A DNA stretch of 8,643 nucleotides. Origin: JAOPZY01 sp036495025 (GTDB lineage: Bacteria; Actinomycetota; CADDZG01; JAHWKV01; JAOPZY01). The stretch's first letter is position 1. Each line of letters begins with the position of its first letter. The notes beneath the pieces were generated by a model that was given only the letters and a program-made list of their open reading frames with translations, made no database searches and was not told where the DNA came from. Shown here piece after piece: positions 6,133 to 8,643 of the stretch. Position numbers and translations under genes: made by a program. The DNA is taken from positions 1 through 8,643 of the forward strand of contig DASXNO010000358.1 in the NCBI GenBank assembly GCA_036495025.1. Reading direction: 5' to 3'.

Positions 6133-6870
6133 ATGAGGCCGCGAATTGCACTGACCACCACCCCGTCGACCGCCGACTCGACCTCGGTGGAGCTGGTCAA
6201 CCGCTCGTACGTCGACGCCGTCGTGCGCGCCGGCGGGATTCCGTTCGTGCTCCCCGTGCTCGATCGTGGTGACGCCGAAGCCGCCCTCGCGGCCGCCGAC
6301 GGGCTGCTGCTCACCGGGGGCGGCGACGTCGAACCCGCACGCTACGGCGCCGTCCCGGCCCCGCAGGACTTTGGCGTCGACCACGGTCGCGACGCCTTCG
6401 AGGTGGCGCTGGTGCTCGCGGCGCTCCGGCTTGGTCTCCCCATCCTCGGGGTCTGCCGGGGATGCCAGGTGCTCAACGTCGCCCTGGGCGGATCGCTCGT
6501 CCAGCACATCCCTGCCGTGACGGGCCGGGACCACTGCATGAAGGGGCGGGAATGCGAGAAGGTCCACAAGGTTGACATCACGCCCGGAAGCCTGTTTGCG
6601 AGCGTTGCCGGCGCGACCGGCATCGAGGTCAACTCCCTGCACCACCAGGCGGTGGACCGTGTCGGCGTTGGTCTCCAGGCAGTCGCCTGGTCCGACGACG
6701 GCGTCGTGGAAGGAATCGAGGCGGTTATCCCTGCCCGCCTCATCGGTGTCCAGTGGCATCCGGAACTGCTGGCGGACGATCCCGTGCACGAGCGGTTCTT
6801 CGAGTGGTTGGCGACCGAGGCCGTCCGTCCGTTGACTGCGAGCAGGGACCAGCTCTCCGACGTCGCGTGA
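6133..6870 (+). CDS. Peptidase C26 / class I glutamine amidotransferase-like gamma-glutamyl hydrolase
   Basis: A 245-residue cytoplasmic hydrolase of the family that includes PuuD (gamma-glutamyl-GABA hydrolase); such enzymes split gamma-glutamyl bonds through a Cys-His-Glu triad. Visible are the family N-terminus VELVNRSYVDAVVRAGGIP (19-37), LLLTGGGDVEPARYG (58-72), the nucleophile elbow GVCRGCQVLNVALGG (106-120) with Cys108, NSLHHQAV (167-174), and GVQWHPE (205-211) with His209 and Glu211. All catalytic residues are in place and length is typical. Three other cysteines (111, 135, 141) lie near the active-site half. ATG 6133 gives the standard family N-terminus although it lacks a nearby Shine-Dalgarno; TACCGT lies 9 bases upstream as a possible -10. 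In this cassette it occupies the place of the M42 peptidase of classical NAGGN clusters, so it may trim or recycle the product or an intermediate. Its actual substrate is unknown. Confidence 0.9.
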   Translation: MRPRIALTTTPSTADSTSVELVNRSYVDAVVRAGGIPFVLPVLDRGDAEAALAAADGLLLTGGGDVEPARYGAVPAPQDFGVDHGRDAFEVALVLAALRLGLPILGVCRGCQVLNVALGGSLVQHIPAVTGRDHCMKGRECEKVHKVDITPGSLFASVAGATGIEVNSLHHQAVDRVGVGLQAVAWSDDGVVEGIEAVIPARLIGVQWHPELLADDPVHERFFEWLATEAVRPLTASRDQLSDVA

Positions 6871-7832
6871 GGGGAGCCGGAAGCACGCTTCCCCGCGGCT
6901 ACGCCGACCTGAACGTCTACACCCGCATCATCGTCGACGAGGCACGGATGCGGGGCATCGCCGTCGACGTCTTCGACCCCGCCCGCGGCGGCCTCGCGCT
7001 CAGCTACGGGGGGCGGACTGTGCGGACGCTGGAGTCGCTGTCGGAGCTGACGAGCGCGGTCGCCCTGCGCATCTGCGACGACAAGCGCCAGACCCGGGAC
7101 GTGCTCGAGCGTGCCGGGATCGCGGTGCCTCCGGGGCGCCTGGCAACCTTCGACGATGCCGACCTCGACTTCCTGGCCGAGCACCAGGATGTCGTGGTGA
7201 AGCCGGTGCGGGGCGAGCAGGGCTGGGGCGTCACCGTCGGGGTGACGAGCGCCGGCGAGCTCGACCGGGCCCGGGAGGAGGCGTCAAGGTGGTGTCCCGA
7301 CGTGCTCCTGGAACGGCGCTGTCCCGGCGACGACGTGCGGGTGGTGGTCATCGCCGACGAGGTGGTGGCCGCGTCGGTGCGCCGGCCGGCGCAGGTGGTC
7401 GGCACCGGCAGCCAGACGATCGCCAAGCTGGTCGAGGAGGAGAGCCGCGCCCGCCAGGCGACGACCGGCGGGGCGTCGAGGATCCCCCTCGACCAGATGA
7501 CCCGCGACGTGGTGGCGAGCGCCGGCTACTCGCTGGACGACGTCCTCGAACAGGGCGTGACACTGGCCGTGCGGCGTACTGCCAACCTCCACACCGGCGG
7601 GACGATCCACGACGTCACCGACGACCTTCACCCCGCACTTGCGGCCACCGCCATCGAGGTCGCCCAGGTCATCGGCATCCCGGTGGTCGGCGTCGACCTC
7701 GTCGTCCCGGGGGTCGACTCGCCGGACCACGTGGTGATCGAGGCCAACGAGCAGCCGGGGCTCGCCAACCACGAGCCGCGGCCGACCGCCGCCCGCTTCG
7801 TCGACCTGCTGTTCCCCGAAACCGCCGGCTGA
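6867..7832 (+). CDS. ATP-grasp ligase like the C-terminal half of NAGGN synthetase, without the acetyltransferase domain
   Basis: An ATP-grasp peptide ligase, probably joining a carboxylate to an amine through an acyl phosphate. It is 321 residues if translation starts at the GTG at 6867, which overlaps the preceding stop by four bases (GTGA) and implies translational coupling. The pre-grasp part contains GYADLNVYTRIIVDEARMRG (11-30) and ESLSELTSAVA (56-66). ATP-grasp elements follow: DDKRQTRDVLERAGIAVP (71-88), VVVKPVRGEQGWGVTVGV (109-126), LLERRCPGDDVRVVVI (147-162), TANLHTGGTIHDVTDDLHP (238-256, as in cyanophycin synthetase), GVDLVV (275-280) and VIEANEQPGLANHEP (290-304). The C-terminus through RFVDLLFP recalls Ngg. 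Classical Ngg is a longer protein with an N-terminal GNAT domain; here the preceding DNA is the C26 gene, leaving no room for one. Substrates are therefore uncertain. Confidence 0.88.
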   Translation: MRGAGSTLPRGYADLNVYTRIIVDEARMRGIAVDVFDPARGGLALSYGGRTVRTLESLSELTSAVALRICDDKRQTRDVLERAGIAVPPGRLATFDDADLDFLAEHQDVVVKPVRGEQGWGVTVGVTSAGELDRAREEASRWCPDVLLERRCPGDDVRVVVIADEVVAASVRRPAQVVGTGSQTIAKLVEEESRARQATTGGASRIPLDQMTRDVVASAGYSLDDVLEQGVTLAVRRTANLHTGGTIHDVTDDLHPALAATAIEVAQVIGIPVVGVDLVVPGVDSPDHVVIEANEQPGLANHEPRPTAARFVDLLFPETAG

Positions 7833-7840
7833 GCCTCAGC
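7828..7840. repeat. Palindrome spanning both convergent stop codons
   Basis: GCTGAG and CTCAGC flank a single central C, a perfect 13-bp inverted repeat. It contains the TGA of the ATP-grasp gene on the plus strand and the TGA of the surface-protein gene on the minus strand, in symmetrical positions. The one-base spacer prevents a full hairpin, and no T-run follows on either side, so it is not a standard terminator. Confidence 0.4.
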
Positions 7841-8643
7841 TCCTCCCTCTGGCCTTCCGGCCGATCAGCAGGCCCGCCCCGACGAGGCAGACGCCGAGCA
7901 GGCCGAGCAGCCCGATCGGGAAGCGGGGACCCGTCACCGGAAGGGCCTTGCCCGGCGGTGCGAATGTCGCGCCCAGCACCGAGGGAGTGGGGGACGGAGG
8001 CGGGGTCGGCGTCGCCACAGGGGCCGTGACCGGGAGCAGGCCCACGTTGGTCGTCGCCGTCGAGGTGTTGTTCGCCAGGTTCGGGTCGGCCTCGGTGGCC
8101 TTCACGCTGGCGGTGTTGTTGAGCGTTCCCGGCAGCAGCCCCGCCGTGACGGCGACGGTCGCCGTGACCGAGGCTCCCGAGGGCATCGATCCGAGGTTGC
8201 ACGTCACGACACCGCCCGCCTGGCCGCAGCTTCCCTGTCCCGAGCCTGCCGAGACGAACGTCGCTCCCGGCGGCAGGGTGTCGGTCAAGGTGGCGTTGGT
8301 GGCCGGGCTCGGCCCGCCATTGGTGACGAGGATGTTGTAGCTGAAGGTCTGCAGGATCCCGGCTCCCGCCGGCGCAGTCTGCAGCACCGACAGATCGGCG
8401 GTCGGGGACTGGAAGAAGCACGGCGCCAGCTTGACGACCCTGTCGGTCTGGGTCACGTAGAAGCAGCCGTCCGGCCCCACGGTCGCGAAGTCGCCCCGGG
8501 AACCGCCCGAGGCCACCACGGAGACGGCATTGCCGCTGTTGGTGTTGATGCGGACGATGGTGCCGTCGTTGTCGTTGACGAAGACGTTGTTGGCGACGCC
8601 GCCCGGGGCGGTGCTCTGGGCGATCGCCATGCCGTCGATGCCG
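7836..8643 (-). CDS. LPXTG-anchored DUF11 surface protein (N-terminus beyond window edge)
   Basis: The C-terminal part of a secreted, cell-wall-anchored protein. The frame is open to the window edge, so the Met at 8630 is probably internal. Numbering from that Met: residues 1-70 (FVNDNDGTIVRIN, DFATVGPDGCFYVTQTDRVVKL) look like blades of a beta-propeller of NHL or Vgb-lyase type. Residues 78-196 form one DUF11 domain, beginning ADLSV, with VTNGGPSPATNATLTDTLPPG (split here as 102-110 and 111-122) and ending NNTASVKATEADPNLANN. A Pro/Thr spacer (200-228) leads to LPVTG (230-234), a hydrophobic helix (about 238-257) and a basic tail RKARGRS, a complete sortase sorting signal. Cys135 and Cys144 may form a disulfide. 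A structural or adhesive role is inferred. It converges on the ATP-grasp gene with three bases between stops. Confidence 0.88.
   Translation of the reverse strand, partial: GIDGMAIAQSTAPGGVANNVFVNDNDGTIVRINTNSGNAVSVVASGGSRGDFATVGPDGCFYVTQTDRVVKLAPCFFQSPTADLSVLQTAPAGAGILQTFSYNILVTNGGPSPATNATLTDTLPPGATFVSAGSGQGSCGQAGGVVTCNLGSMPSGASVTATVAVTAGLLPGTLNNTASVKATEADPNLANNTSTATTNVGLLPVTAPVATPTPPPSPTPSVLGATFAPPGKALPVTGPRFPIGLLGLLGVCLVGAGLLIGRKARGRS

Noticed and set aside
6753..6866. Upstream ATG giving a 359-residue ATP-grasp protein
   Set aside because: The 38 extra codons lie inside the C26 gene and encode a low-complexity Arg-rich sequence; the GTG at 6867 gives a family-like N-terminus and a typical 4-base overlap.
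7289..8421. Open frames on both strands across the ATP-grasp/surface-protein junction
   Set aside because: They cross two well-supported genes in other frames and have proline/arginine-rich shadow composition.

Overview
The window is very GC-rich, uses GTG as well as ATG starts, and looks like an Actinomycetota chromosome. A membrane-anchored PknB-type Ser/Thr kinase with a proline-rich linker, an LPXTG-anchored DUF11 surface protein and several starts without a Shine-Dalgarno sequence all fit that. Acidimicrobiia or a relative is my best guess, from general feel only. I see no tRNA, rRNA, CRISPR array, IS element or phage gene. No gap between genes exceeds about 215 bases.

Left part (1-2550, minus strand): a receptor-like Ser/Thr kinase, cut by the left edge, lies downstream of an alpha/beta hydrolase with an intact Ser-Asp-His triad. 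The 215-base gap between them holds GC-rich repeats and, on the plus strand, a -10-like hexamer and a start codon followed by what may be the first codons of a lost gene.

Middle (2551-4257, plus strand): a divergent promoter region precedes an uncharacterised 302-residue beta-rich protein, possibly DUF6209. A GatB/YqeY-domain protein follows 30 bases later. The 177-base leader of the next gene carries a nearly perfect 22-bp palindrome and a strong ribosome binding site.

Right part (4258-7832, plus strand): this is the most interesting part, a three-gene cassette. It encodes (1) an asparagine-synthetase-family amidotransferase that closely resembles the AsnO-type enzyme of N-acetylglutaminylglutamine amide (NAGGN) osmolyte synthesis; (2) a class I glutamine-amidotransferase-like hydrolase of peptidase family C26; and (3) an ATP-grasp ligase that resembles the C-terminal half of NAGGN synthetase (Ngg) but has no GNAT acetyltransferase domain. 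The last two genes overlap by 4 bases. The classical NAGGN cassette has a GNAT/ATP-grasp fusion plus an M42 peptidase, so this looks like a variant pathway. It probably makes a C-terminally amidated glutamyl or glutaminyl dipeptide whose N-terminal chemistry differs or is supplied elsewhere, with C26 in place of M42. An 8-bp inverted repeat brackets the gap between genes 1 and 2.

Right edge (7836-8643, minus strand): the C-terminal part of a surface protein, with a propeller-like segment, one DUF11 domain, a Pro/Thr linker and an LPVTG sorting signal, converges on the cassette with only 3 bases between stop codons.
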